64,000 nt of DNA from Euryodendron excelsum (Eukaryota > Streptophyta > Magnoliopsida > Ericales > Pentaphylacaceae), in NCBI GenBank assembly GCA_033060915.1, contig CM065383.1, positions 14,983,501-15,047,500 of the forward strand, written 5' to 3'. Position 1 is the first letter of the stretch; each line of letters starts with the position of its first letter. Under the pieces are notes generated by a model that was not told the DNA's origin, did no database searches, and saw only the letters and a program-made list of their open reading frames with translations. Position numbers and translations under genes: made by a program. Of this stretch, positions 24,676 through 37,735 are shown in pieces.

Positions 24676-27292
24676 CAGCTTCTTCTAAACATGAAATTAC
24701 TGATATTTTTATCTAACCACTAATATTCTTGGAGTAAACTATTGTGCGGGAGATGATTCAGGCCAAGTACTATCAACTTCTGAATTGTAATATCATCTTC
24801 GCCCTAGTACGATAGAAAAGAAAAAAAAAATAGAAATAAAAAACAAATTCGTGAAACACGTTGAAGATTGATACGCGACAAGATCAGGTTTGTTGATCTC
24901 CTAGTACACTAATAGGAGGAGAATCAGCATTCCTCACCATAGAAAAGAATCCTATATACTTCATGCAAGTGAGGTCATCCCATGACATGAGCTCATTTTG
25001 TATACAATGTCTTCATCTTAAATTATTACAAGTTCCTTCTCTTTCTAAATAATTGGATTCAAGGAGTATCTTTCCTTCTTCTTTACTTCAATTACTTTTG
25101 TTTTTTTTACATTTTAACGGTGGTGGGGAGACGTTGCTGGTGCAAGTTGTATAGTTGACTGACTAACTAAAATCCTCCCTCTATAGACTAGAACCGGGGG
25201 CCAAAACTAAAAAAAAAAATCCAAGAACAAGAACAAGAAAACAACTTGAACGTTCATGAAATATTGCGATCCCTACAGGCAGTAGTTTTAAATGCTTACG
25301 AAACAGAAATAAGCCCATGAAATGCAAAATATTTATATAAATCAATTTGAGCTTGGTTTGGTAGTTTTGCTACTTGTATTTCAATTTACAGAGCTTCTAA
25401 TTGAAAAAGAAGAAGTTCATGATATATGCATAGATACATGTAATTTTCCGTACATGAGCTTATTACCATCATGTTAAGATGGTATAATTTCCCATCACTG
25501 AACTCTTAACATTATAAGTCCATACGTCCCAGAAACACGGTACAATTAAGAGTTACATTCTCATGCTTAATGGGTAATTATGCGTTCAAATCTCAGAATA
25601 AAATAATAGTCTACAGGATATTTACGCTGTGTTTTGGAATTTGAATTTATCAAAAGAAAAAACAAAAAACAAAAAAAAAGAAGAAAAAGGTGAGGAAATA
25701 CATAACAAAATAAAAGAGAAATTTTTTAATTTTTTTCTTATATTTTTTTTTCATTTTCATCACCAAACCTTTGCTCCAAACAGAACTTAAGAGTTTTCTA
25801 AGCATCAGTTTTTTTTTTTTTTTTTTTTTCTTCTTAGTACTTTGTAGCTGGTTGATTTAAAGGGTAACAATATAATATGTTTTATAGGTTGACCAACCAA
25901 AAGAAAAGGTTATAGGCTCATGATTAACTTTAAAAACTTGGGCAACTTATTTAATTTCCTGGATGAAAGACCAAAACATTGACCTTTTTTTTATTTTCTT
26001 ATCAGGGAGTTTTTTTTAACATTTTTATGGAGCTTGTGAAATGATGGAGGCTAGCTAGATAGTAAAACTTATTAGTAGTGTTGTTAGTTCTGGTTGTAGA
26101 AACAAATTATTTAATCACGCGTACAGTTTCTTGGTTAATAAGGCCCTTTTTGTGCTGTTCATCCAATAATTTGACCCCTGATCCTATGATCCATTCCTCC
26201 GAACTACAATATATAATTTTTTTTCCCCATGAAACATGTTTCTGACTGATACTGGCAAATGGGCTTGGATCCGCCCGAGCGGTCGACTGTCTCGAACAAA
26301 TTACCGAGCACGCCCCTCGGTCTACCCCTTATGTATAGCTTCGTGTGCTTACGCTAGGGCAACGGGCTGGGAAACACCTCCAATGATCCACTCCTCCGAC
26401 CTATTATAGAAAGGGAGCTAACAATCGGAAAGTACGCACATTCAATTCTCATTATAATCTCTAGCCTTTCATCTTAAATAGTCTTCTCTAACTTGAGTAT
26501 CCGAGGTTCTTTGGTCGGTATCTCACCTGTAAGAGAGTCTTTTCTAGTGCTTGGTATTTTACAGAATCCCTCTATGATTAAGACCATCAACATTTCTGAT
26601 TCATCACTAATTATTGATTGATAACGTAATAGGATACCCTTATGTTGGGAAATGTCTTGGTTGTGGCCCCTGCAGGGCTGAATGATTAGCCACACAAGGC
26701 AGAATGTACTAGTCAAAATTTGAGTATAAATTCAGCTTTATAAAATGTTTAGTTATAGCCACACAATGACAACAGAACCTTTGCACATTCGATTACTGAA
26801 CCTCAGGGCTCCACCACCAGTACCGACAAGATTGCAGAGAACCACTGGAAATTTGTCTGTACCAGATTAGTTATTGCAAGCAAGGTACATTGTGTTCAGA
26901 CCAAACTCGATCGTTTCTGGGTTAGCCTTTATCCAAAAGAGCAATGCAAGATGGGGTTAGCATTCATACAGCGAAACACGAAGTTTGATTTAGACGAGAT
27001 CTGTTTATATATCATCGTATTGGGATGAGCCAACCGACTAATATAAATAAAACAGTGACATATATACACATACATACTAGTGTTGACTCGTGTAATACAC
27101 GAAATTCGTAAATTTTATGGTCATAGTACAAATTGAGAGAGTTTCTTACCCTAGTAAAATTTCATAATAAATTGTAACGAAATTTATACATTTGCGGTGG
27201 ACAATTTATACAGATAACCTTAATTATTATGGGAATGTGGAGCTATTCATGATGTCATTTGATTTTTTCTATCTATTTAGACTAGTATTAAT
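24676..27292. other. Non-coding stretch
   Basis: About 2.6 kb of AT-rich DNA with homopolymer runs (for example poly-T at 25810-25829). No gene, complete repeat or RNA gene recognised on either strand. Confidence 0.5.
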
Positions 27293-28665
27293 TGTTGAAA
27301 ATGATGTGTTAAGCACAACTTTGAGCCTAAATAAAAGTGTGACCCACACATCTTTTGGAGTATGTTCAAGGTGCTTTACACTCTCTTCTATGAAGAGATA
27401 AAGATCGAGCATTTATTTACTTAAATTCATAGAGATTTAAATAAGACAATGTCTCTCAAAGTGGCCAACATGACCATGGTTACTTGGGTGTAGGTGACTT
27501 GTCCCACTTTGATTTCTTAGTGAAGAAATAATGTGTATATAAAGCCTTCTTTTGGAGTTGGGTTTGGGCCCCAAGGGGCACACCAATTTTGTAAATGGGA
27601 GAGGACCTACCCAATTCATGGGTCAACCCACAAAATACAAGTGCGCACGCGGTGCTTGCCCCCATTGAATTGGGCCCGAGTGACCCCAATTTGGTTCTTT
27701 TTGCGCCAACTTTTGAATTTAATTATTTAAATTCAAACGGGTATATCCATTGGCGTTAGGGGCATGTTTGACTGGTGTCGTTCCCCGAATAGGCTTGTTT
27801 CTGCCTATTTAAACAAGAGATCCTTCTCCAGTTTTTTGATCAATTGAAACAAAAATGAAGTTCGTTCGAGACCTTGCTGATCTGTCGCAACAAAGTCTTG
27901 CTAGATTCAGATTCAGACGTGACGAAGTTTTGCCGTCTTCTCCAGTCGTTGAAGTTCTGTCCAATCACTGCCAGTTTTTCCAGTCGCTGAATTCTATCGG
28001 TATGCTCTACATCTGTTCTTGTAGAATTCTTCTTCGGTGATAGTCTACATGTTGAATGATCAGTGCAAGATAGATACACTACCCAATTTTCTGTTTTCAG
28101 TCTCCAGATACATTAATAAATTCAGAGAGGAATTTACAGAGTCTTTGGACGACTTGCATGACAGAAATTCTATTTTCTTCCCATCACTTTCTGTATCCGC
28201 ATTGATTGATTTTGTTGGGATTTATTGCATTAAGAGAGTGTTAAAATATTGTTTGGTTCACCGAGCACGGAGATTGAAGTACTTCATCTTCGTTACTGTT
28301 GATCATTTTATCTTGGGAGGCAAATACTCATTCATCCCGTTAGTACCTCTGGTGGGGGTGAATTTGTCTTAAGGAGAGAATGGTTTAACTTGACTTAATC
28401 AAACAATCTTCCTTGCATATTTAATGCTTTTAGCTGCCTTACAGTTTTATTGTTCTTAGAGTTCATACATCTACTATAAGTATTTACGAGGTTATATATC
28501 TTTATGCTTACGATCTGTAATGTTCTTATGTTAGCATGCTTATATTGCTAGTATTGGATTATACAGTTTGACACACATTATTGTCCTTTGTCACAGTGGT
28601 CTATATACACATTACGGGAATTTCTCTTACATGACTTTGAATTGGAAATAACCATTTGTTCAACA
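27293..28665 (+). repeat. 5' LTR of element F
   Basis: 1373 bp, TGTTG...CAACA, with a TATA box (TATATAAA, 27536-27543) followed by GCC as in E. It is clearly diverged from the E LTRs, so F is a separate subfamily copy. Confidence 0.78.
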
Positions 28666-29940
28666 ATCTTAAGACAAATTTGTATGATTAATTCCATATG
28701 TAATATTAGTAGTATATATGTGAATTGCATATTGTGTGTTAATGGCTCTTAGGTTGTACGCCATAACATTGGGATTCATATTCCTTTCTTGTTGTTGTTA
28801 GATTGTATAAGAAAGTTCATATTAGTCACGAATAAGTAAATCTGGCATGTTGTTTTGTGTGGAACTGCTCGTCTACATTATGGGTGTTGGTGTGTAACGA
28901 GTTCGAGTTAGCCTTAATTTGAGAAATGCATTGAGGCTTTAATCCTAAATTTATATTTCGAGAATTGTTTAGCATTGTTGTTAGAATAAAGTGTTCTAAA
29001 CTTGATGTTAGAATTGCAATTGTGGTTGATACTACTATTTTTAATTCTTGAAATTTGTGTTTAACATGCTTAGTAGTGTTTCATTTTAAATTCATAGTAT
29101 GTTATGCTCTATGAGATTCTAATTATACGACTGTGGCTTTGTGTGATTGTAGTGCACGTGAAGATGGTAGATTCATGTGAATTTGAATATTTGGTTGCAC
29201 CTATCTCTTCTCGAGCAAGGTGGGGCACATGGGGTACTACGAGCGCCTGGTAAGGGAGAATTTGGCGAATTCGGCTAATATAAATATAAACTACTACCAG
29301 AGAAGCGTCTTGAACGAATTGTTCGAAGTCCAAATAATGGAGCTAAAAAGCAAGTTATGATGATCCTCCTGTTTGCAGAGTTGAAGTGCAAGTTCACATC
29401 AACGGCCGTGAGGAAGTTTCTTCTAAACAGGTGCAACCAGGTGTGCCAAGGACAGTGGCGAGACCGAGTTGGTTCTATTATGGGAAGATTCGACTACTGC
29501 TCGAAAGAGTGCATCTTAGCCTACTTACTTGAAGAAACTTTGGTTGTCCTCACATCCTACTGGCGTACGTCAGGGTTCATATAAGGTGGAATCTCGATTT
29601 CAACAAGTGCGTACTCTTGAGAGTGTTCGGAAGGGGACACATGATGTTGATGTTGGGAGATGTCCATTGGATTCTTATCGGTCGTTGTATTTTTAGTTAT
29701 TGTGTTTATTTATGTGTTAGATTATTGTGTTTGTGTTGGAACACTAGTAGTGTCCTTGTAACCATATGTTAGTTTATGTGCTATGACTGAATTACTAATA
29801 TGTGTTATTTTATGTATTAACACATTATGTTAACATCTATGTTATGATGAAGTGGTTTTCCTTTTAGTGAATTGAATTTTTCTTGTCTTGAAAGATGTTC
29901 GAACTAAAGAGGATACAAAGGGCGTAATTACTTTTAGTAA
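28666..29940 (+). other. Internal region of element F (truncated by insertion)
   Basis: No recognised domain. A 75-codon frame at 29357-29584 and part of 29109-29333 correspond in position to the small frames in E, but I recognise no family. Confidence 0.5.
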
Positions 29941-32211
29941 TGTCACGCCCAGATTTTTAGCACCCGAGGAATACACATACAAGCAGAAAAAATACTGTAC
30001 TCTCTCGTTAGAACTCACCCTCCTAGAAGAATGAGTGCGACTAGGTTTGAATTGAAAATTGATTTGAATAAAGGGATTTTAAAAAACATTTAGAGTCACC
30101 ACCTAACTTGATTAAGGTGAGTTAGGTCACCTAAAAACTAAGCACAATCTGAAGACTACACTTAGGGTTTTTGAAAACGATTTTGAAAATACTACCTTAA
30201 GAGAGGGTTTTTAAAAAAATAGGTTATTTAGCAACCTTTAGAAAACATTTAAGCCCTTTTTGAAAATAACTCCATTTTGGTCTTTCGAAATCAGCGATCC
30301 TAGGTTCGGAGGTTGGTTACGTGTAGGGAAGATGCACTAAGCCATCACCCTACCCTGCCCTTGCGGTACTTACATGTCTATTTACCCTAGATTCACCTAC
30401 GAGAGTCTTCAAGTAACAACTGTCCAATCCTATCCACTTTAAAAAAGAATGTTTAAAAAAAGACATGATGTATGATATATAAGTGCAAGAAAAGAGAGTT
30501 GGAAAATAGATTTGGAAAGAAATTGATTTGATTTAAAAAAAAATTTGAAAAAGATAGATTTGAAATTGGAAAGTTTTAGAAATTGAAAATAGAGATTTGG
30601 AAATAAAATTTGGAATTGGAAGTTTGAAATAGATCATGGAATTGGAAACTTGAAGAAGATTGTAGAATTGGAGATTTGAAAGAAGTTATGACCGCACCCA
30701 TGAGGGTTACCTACATATCCTTTTGGAAGAATCAGGTCAGTCGTAGTTCAGACCAAAGTCTGATAAAAAATAGAGGTTTGATATGAAGAAGAAGCTGAAT
30801 TGGAATTTGGATTTGATTTGCATTTAGAATAGATGATTGAAAATTGGAATTGAAGGATTAGGAAATTGATTTGAAAAGATAGAAATTAGAAGAGGGATTT
30901 GAAGTTGTTTTGAAAAGATTGAGATTTAGGAAACCTAGACTTAGGAAGATAAGATTTAGGAAGGACTCGAGGTTTAGGAAAGATTTGACTCAAATGTTAG
31001 ACTTAGAAGATTAGGAAAGATTGGATTTAGGAAAGATTTAAATTAGGAAAGTTTCATTTTAGGAAAGTTTCGATTTAGGAAAGTTTTGAAATTGGAATGT
31101 TTCAATTTAGGAAAGATTTCATCTTAATAAAGGTTTTGAAATAGAAAAGGTTTTGTTTTAGGGAAGTTTAGAATTTAGAAGGATTCAAAGTTTTGAGTTT
31201 TAGAAAATCTTGAGATTTAGGAAAGGTTTAAAATTTAGGGAAGTTTAGAATTTAGGAAGTTTAGGATTTGGAAAATGCTTGAGTTTTAGAAATTCTTGAA
31301 ATTAGGAAAGATTTAAGTTTAAGAAAAATTTGAAAACTTAGATTTGGAAAGTTGAAATTTGGAAAGGTATGGAATTAGGAACGGGTGGAATTAGGGAAGA
31401 TTTGGAAACTTAAAGTTTAAGGAAAGATTTAAAAGTTTAGGTTTAGGAAACTTATGGTTTAGGAAGGTATGAGATTAGGAAAGATTTGAATTAGGAAAGA
31501 TTTGGGTTTGGAAGGATTGAGATTCCTATTTCCCAAAACAAGGGATTGGATTTTGTTTCTAAAAAGAGATGTTTTGATTTTATTTCCAAAAACGGAGGAT
31601 TGGATCTAGTTTCTTAAATAGAAGATTGGATTTGGTTTCCTAAAGGGAAGATAGGATTTGACATGGATTTGGGAAAGAGAAGTTTTAGAAACCCTAGATT
31701 TGGAAGACTATAGTTTTGATGTAGAAAAGAGGTTTTTGGAAACTTATGATTTTGGTGTAAAGAAGGAGATTTTGGAAATCTAGGTTTTAAGGCAAGATTG
31801 AAAATCATGTTTTTGGGAAGAGAAATTAGGGTTTCCTAACTGTGGCTCTAAAGTTTAACTTGGACACCAAGAAAAGGAATTTTTAGAAAGTGAGTTTTTA
31901 AAAAAGGAGATTTTTGGAAAGAAATCCTAGAGAGGAATTTTTAGAAAATGAATTTGAAAAGAGAGAGTTTTTGGAAGGAGATTATTGGAAAGAGTTTTTA
32001 GGAAAGAGATTTAAAGAGAGAGTTGTAAGCACCTCAGTTTTGACCGCTCGGCAGTCTACACTCCGTCCAGACTTATTTTCAAGTCATTGTGGGCATATTC
32101 CTATCAAAACCAATTCTCTAGGTCCAAATCCCGTCTTTCCATCACTTCGCGGGCCTTTCAGGCCCAAACAGAGGCAAAATGACCAAAATGTCCTTAGGGG
32201 CATTGTCCTTT

Positions 32212-32583
32212 CCTTTCCAATCCCACTCTCGAGACAGTTTATTCCTCAAGACGGTTCCAATCCAGGCACGTCTCCTCGGAGACGATAAGTCCCCTTTCCA
32301 GTCCCACTCTCGAGACAGTTTATTCCTCGAGACGGTTCCAATCCAAGCACGTCTCTTCGGAAACGGTAAGACCCCTTTCCAGTCTCACTCTCGAGACAGT
32401 TTATTCTTCGAGACGGTTCTAATCCAGGCGCGTCTCTTTGGAGACGGTAAGACCCCTTTCCAATCCCTCTCTCGGGACAGTTTATTCCTCGAGACGGTTC
32501 CAATCCAGACACGTCTCTTCGGAGACGATAAGTCCCCTTTTCAATCCCACTCTCGAGACAGTTTATTCCTCGAGACGGTCTGA
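32212..32583 (+). repeat. 81-bp tandem array in D (hairpin-forming)
   Basis: About 4.6 units. Each carries CTCGAGACAG, TTATTCCTCGAGACGG and a short hairpin of the form CGTCTC-TTCG-GAGACG. The period is 27 codons, so a false open frame spans the array. Confidence 0.9.
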
Positions 32584-33379
32584 GTAGCAAAACTACTCAC
32601 AAAACCGTTAGAGTAGCGGAAATACTCACAAATAGGTCGATATAGGGAATTGGCAACAAACCCCTGTGTCACGACGACCGCGGTTAGAGTGGCGGAAACA
32701 CTCAAAACCCAGGTCAACACCAGTGTCTGTTAGCCCACTACGGTGAAAAATGATCAAACTGCCCTTTGAACCTTTTCCAAGACTTTTCGGTCAAGATGAC
32801 CATTTTACCCCTAGGCATCCGAATGCCCCGGGAACCACACTGGCTCTGGGTATCAAACTGGTAACCTCATGAGACTACTTTTTATAGTGTTCTCAATCTT
32901 CCTTTACCTTTTCGGATCATTCCGAGTCAGTTCCGGCAAACCCGATACAAAATGACCGTTTTGCCCCTGGTGGGCCGTTTTCCTTTTCCAACCACGCTGG
33001 CTCTGGGAATCAAACCGGCAACCTCTGGGAGCATTCTGAATAATGTTTCCAGATCCCAAGTCTTCTTCCGGGACAATCCGAGTCCGTCCCGGCAGTTTTC
33101 CGGTCCGATTGACCGTTTTGCCCCTAAAAGCCCGGTCAACTTTTCCGACACATCTTATCCTCACTTTTCAAGTCAAATACCTCCAGGACACTATTTTAAG
33201 TGCTCCTGCCCCTTTCCGGCCTTTTGGGTCATTCCTGGCTCATCCAAATCAGTCCCGGACTTTCCGGAGTCAGTCCTAGTGAAACTAGGCTAAAAGTTGC
33301 ATGGTAATCACTAGTACAGGCGCCCAAATCTAGTCAAAGATACGTTGCTTGCCGACCTTAAACCTTTCCTAATTGGCTA

Positions 33380-33475
33380 GCGCCACTAGTAGTGGCGCCA
33401 AGCCAAAAAATGGCCTGGCGCCACTCCTAGTGGCGCCAGTGTAAAATTTGGCCTTGCGCCACTACAACAGGTGCT
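33380..33475 (+). promoter_or_regulatory. Palindrome cluster upstream of the D TATA box
   Basis: 33380-33398: GCGCCACT-AGT-AGTGGCGC, perfect. 33415-33439: 11-bp arms CTGGCGCCACT / AGTGGCGCCAG around CCT, perfect. A third, decayed site (GCGCCACTACAACAGGTGC) follows near 33456-33474. All lie within 112 bp upstream of the TATA box. Confidence 0.85.
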
Positions 33476-33491
33476 AGTTTTGTCCAACTTC

Positions 33492-33499
33492 TATAAATA
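33492..33499 (+). promoter_or_regulatory. TATA box of LTR D
   Basis: TATAAATA, followed by CAGAGCCTC as in LTR C. Confidence 0.75.
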
Positions 33500-36400
33500 C
33501 AGAGCCTCATTCAACGTAAAAGGGGTCTGCAAACTTAACCTAAAAATCCTATATTTCGATATACAGAGCTCGAGCATCTCCTAAACCCTAGCCTCCCTAG
33601 GTTTTCCAAACCCTAGCCTCCTATACACCCCCATACACTCATACACTAGCCTTCAACCATCCTTTGAAGACTTGAAGAGCTGCCATCCAAAGTTTGAAGA
33701 CAACCCTTGAAGACTGAAGGTGAAGATCAAGACAAAGACCGAAGACAGCGCGGCACGCAAAATAAAGAAGACATACGGTAGGCTTTCTCTTTAATTTTCT
33801 ACGCTTCCCCCCTCTCTTCTCTCTCTAACCCACTTGGGTTTTCTCTATTTTAATCCCCCATCTCTTTCCCCCCTTTCTTTGCATGCTTGAAACAAGGGGA
33901 CTCCCGGTCCATGTGTAGGATTAGACTGTTGGAGAGTCACTGTGTCGGGGGCTTTCTTCTAGTCTAACCAGAGACCATGTGGGTCCGGCCCCCTTGATTA
34001 TGTGGTGAAGCCTTAGCCTTGTATGTTCACGACCCCAAATTGCATTGTGCATATCATAGTCTTGCATCTTCCAAAATCGTTTTCAAACTTGTTTTCAAAA
34101 TCATTTTCAAACTTATTTTCAAAATTGCATCAAAATCTTTTTTTTCAAAAATTTGTTTTCAAAACCACAGTTCTAGGGTGATTCTAGCCTTTCTATGGCT
34201 AGGGTTGCTTTAGGAAAGTGTTACATTAAAAGTGACCTTTTTGGTCTATATTTTCAAATCTTATTGTTTTCCAAAATCACTTTCTTAAAGTGGTTCTAGC
34301 CCTCTTATGGTTATAATCGCTTTAGGAAAGTGGGACGTTTTCATACTTTCCAGAAAACTCTCTTCAAAAATCTCTTCCTAAAAATCTCTTTTTCAACATA
34401 CTTTCCTAAAACTCTCCTCTTCAAAATTGTTTTCAAAAACTCCCTTCCAAAATCTATTTTTCAAAACTCTCTTTTTCAACTCCTTTCCAAAATCTTTTCC
34501 CCAAAATTCACTTTCTAAAAAGACTCCCTAGATTCACCTTCCTAAAAACTCTCTCCAAAAACCTTTCTAAAAAAACTCTCTTTCTAAAATCTTCCTTCTA
34601 GAAATTTCCTCTCTAGGATTTTCCTTCTAAAATCTTCGTTTCTAAAAACACACTTTCCAAAACTCATTCTCTTTAAAATCTTTTTCCAAAAACTCCCTCT
34701 CCAAATTCACTTTCCAAAAACTCCTCCCTAGGATTTCCTTTCTAGAAAACCTTCGTTTCCAAAAGCGTACTTTCCAAAAAATCTTTCCCTAGAAGCCCAA
34801 GTCAAGCCCTAGAACTCACAATTAGGAAACCCTAATATTTTTCCCAAAAACATGGTTTTTAAACTTTGCCCCAAACCTAGGTTTCCAAAACCTCTTGTTT
34901 GCACATCCAAACTTTACATGTTTCCAAAACCTCTTTTCTACGTTAAGATTCTACACTTTCAAATCTAGGGTTTCTAGAACCTCCTTTTCCAAATCCTCGC
35001 CAAATCCTATCTCCCTGTTTAGGAAACTAGATCCCATCCTCCGTTTTTGGAAATAAAATCCAACATTTCTCTTTTAGAAACCAAATCCAATCCCTTCCTA
35101 ATCCAAACCTTTCCTAATTCAATTCCTTCCTAAACCATAAGTCTCCTAAACCTAAACTTTAAACCTTTCCTTGAATTTCAAAATCCAACTCTTTCCTAAT
35201 TCAAATCCTTCCTAAACTTCTACTTTCCTAAATCTTAAGTTTTCAAAACTTGAACATAAAAATCTTTCCTAAGTTTTAAAATTCAACTTTCAAATCTTTC
35301 CTAATTCAACCCTTTCCTAATTCTACCCCTTTCCAAAATCTTTTTCAAATCCATGCTTTCAAATCTATCCTAAACTCAAACCTTCCCTAATCTCAAGATT
35401 TTCTAAAACTCTAAAACTTTCTAAATCTTAAACTTTCTAAATTTCAAATCTTTCCAAATCTTCCAGGTCCAACATTCCAATCTAATCTTTCTTAATCTCA
35501 AGTCTTTCCTAAGTCTCCTACTTTTCCTAAGTCTAGGTTTTCTAAACCTCCATCTTTTTCAAAATCAAGTCTTTCCAAAATCAATCTTTCCAAAGCAAGT
35601 CCAATCTTTTCACTTTCAATTTCCAATCTCCTCTTCTAATCTCAAGTCAAATCCAATTTTCAATTCAATCTCTTTCTTCAAATCAATCTATTTTCAATCG
35701 GACTCTTGTCCGAACTATGACTGACCTGATTCCCCCAAAGGGATACGTAGGCAACCTTCATAGGTGCGGCCACAATACTTTTCAAACTTTCAATTCCACC
35801 CTCATAGGTGCAGTTTTCAAAATCTATTTTCAAATCTCAAATTCCAATCAATTTTCAAATTTCAATTTCAAAATTTCTATTTTCAAATTTCTATTTCCAA
35901 ATTTTCAAACTTTCCAATTTCAATTCTATTTCTTCAAATCTATTTTCAAATCAAATCAATTTCAAATCAATCTCTTTTCAAATCTATTTTTCAATTTTCT
36001 TAACTTGCACTTGCATATCATGCATCATGTTAGTTTTCTTTCAAACATTATTTTTCAAAGTGAATAGGATTGGCCAATAGTTAGTTGAAGACTCTCATAG
36101 GAATCTAGGGTAGATTGACATGTAGGTACCGAAAGGGCGGGGTAGGGTGATAGCTTAGTGCGTCTTCCTTACATGTAACCAACCTCCGAACTTAGAATCA
36201 CTGATTTCAAAGACCAAAAAGGAGTTATTTTTTTAAAAAGGGCTAAATATTTTCCAAAGGTTGCCAAACAACCTGTTTTCTTTAAAACCCTCTCTTGAGG
36301 AGATATTTTCAAATTGTTTTTCAAAAACCCTAAGTGTAGTCTTCGGATTATTCTTAGTTTTTAGGTGACCTAACTCACCTTAATCAAGTTAGGTGGCGAC

Positions 36401-37629
36401 TCCAAATCTTTTTGAAAAGCCCTTTATTCAAACCAAATTTTCAATTCAAACCTAGTCGCACTCATTCTTTTAGGAGGGTGAGTTCTAACGAGAGAGTACA
36501 GCATTTTTCCCGCTTGTGTGAGTATTCCTCGAGTGCGAAAAATCTGGGCGCGACAAGAGTTTTCTAAGAAGGAAACCTAGGGAGTGCTTTTAAGAAAGAA
36601 ATTTTGAAGAGAGCTTTTTGGAAATGAGTTTAAAAGAGTTTTGAAACATAGATTTTGGGAGGGAGTTTTTGAAAACAATTTTGAAAAGAAGATTGAGAAA
36701 AGTTTTTGGAAAGCATGTTGGAAAAGAGATTTTTAGAAAGAGAGATTTTTGAAAAGAAAGTTTTTAAAAAGTATATAAAATATCTCACTTCCCTAAAGCG
36801 ATTCTAACCATAAGAAGGTTAGAACCACTCTAAGATAGTGATTTTGAAAACAACAAGGATTTTAAAAATATGGACCATATTGGTCACTTTAAATGTAACA
36901 CTTTCCTAAAGCAACCCTAACGACGAAAAGGGTAGAATCACCCTAGGATTGTGATTTTGAAAACAAGTTTTGAAAAAAGAAGATTTGATACAATCTTTTG
37001 AAAACGAGTTTGAAAACGAAATTTAGAAGAATGCAAGATCATGATATGCACAATGCAAATTTGGGGTCACAAACATATGAGGTTAAGGTTTCACCATATA
37101 ATCAAAGGGGTCGAACTCACGTGGTCTCTGGTTAGACTAAAAGAAAGCACCCGACACGGTGACCTTCCAATAGCCTAATCCTACACATGGACCGGGAAGT
37201 CCCTTGTTTCAAGCATGCAAAGAAAGAGGGGGAAGAAGATAGGGAATTAAAATAGAAGAAAACCCAAGTGGGTTCAGAGGGAGAAGAGAGGGGGGAAGAT
37301 GCGTAAATGTAAATAAGAAGCCTACTTTGTGTCTTCTTTATTTTGCTTAGCTTTGCATGCTTTGCTTTGCTTTCTTGCTTTGGTCTTCACGTTAGTCTTC
37401 AAGAGTTTGTCTTCGATCTTCAAAGCTTCATAGTTGCAGCAATCCAAGTCTTCAATAGAGGCTTTGAGGCTAGTGTATGAGTGTATAAGAGTGTGTATGA
37501 GTGTGTAGGAGGCTAGGGTTTAGAGAACCTAAGGAGACATGGGTTTAGAGAGGCTACGAGTTCTGTATATCGAATAATAGGGTTTTCAGACTAAGTTGGC
37601 GGACCTCTTTCACACTGGAGGAGGCTCTG

Positions 37630-37637
37630 TATTTATA
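37630..37637 (-). promoter_or_regulatory. TATA box of LTR C
   Basis: TATAAATA on the minus strand, in the same context (followed by CAGAGCCTC) as in D. Confidence 0.75.
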
Positions 37638-37654
37638 GAGAGAAGAATGACCTG

Positions 37655-37735
37655 GCGCCTGTTGCAGTGGCGCTAGGCCAAAATTCCATATGGCGCAAGG
37701 CCAAATTTTGGCTTGGCGCCACTACTAGTGGCGTC
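37655..37735 (-). promoter_or_regulatory. Palindrome cluster upstream of the LTR C TATA box
   Basis: The 37715-37735 unit has arms GGCGCCACT / AGTGGCGtC around a 3-nt spacer. Near 37655-37673 a second unit reads GCGCCTG-TTG-CAGTGGCGC. A half site (TGGCGC) lies between. Same cluster as in D, more decayed. Confidence 0.65.

Larger units (their letters stand above)
27293..29940 (+). mobile_element. Element F: relative of E, left part, cut by element C
   Basis: An LTR of the E family (27293-28665) is followed by the same junction (CAACA then ATCTTAAGACA) and by internal sequence that parallels E (for example TTGGAACACTxxTAGTG near 29735 in F and near 5986 in E). It stops abruptly at 29940, where the minus-strand LTR of C begins. 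The remainder of F should lie beyond the window, because the insertion inside C runs past 64000. No gag-pol is seen here either. Confidence 0.75.
32024..36555 (+). mobile_element. Element D: 4532-bp solo LTR (Tat/Ogre type)
   Basis: Starts TGTAAGCACC and ends GGGCGCGACA. It is flanked by a perfect 5-bp duplication AGAGT (32019-32023 and 36556-36560), and the sequence on both sides is the interrupted LTR C. No PBS, gag or PPT is present, so it is a solo LTR, the usual outcome of recombination between the two LTRs of one element. From left to right it has an 81-bp tandem array, a palindrome cluster, a TATA box, and a long low-complexity C/T-rich stretch (34000-36000) made of TTTCCAAAATC-like words. 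Open frames inside are by-products of these repeats. Confidence 0.93.

Noticed and set aside
32179..32590. Long overlapping open frames on both strands over the 81-bp array in D
   Set aside because: The period is a multiple of three, so any open unit gives a long false frame; no family match.
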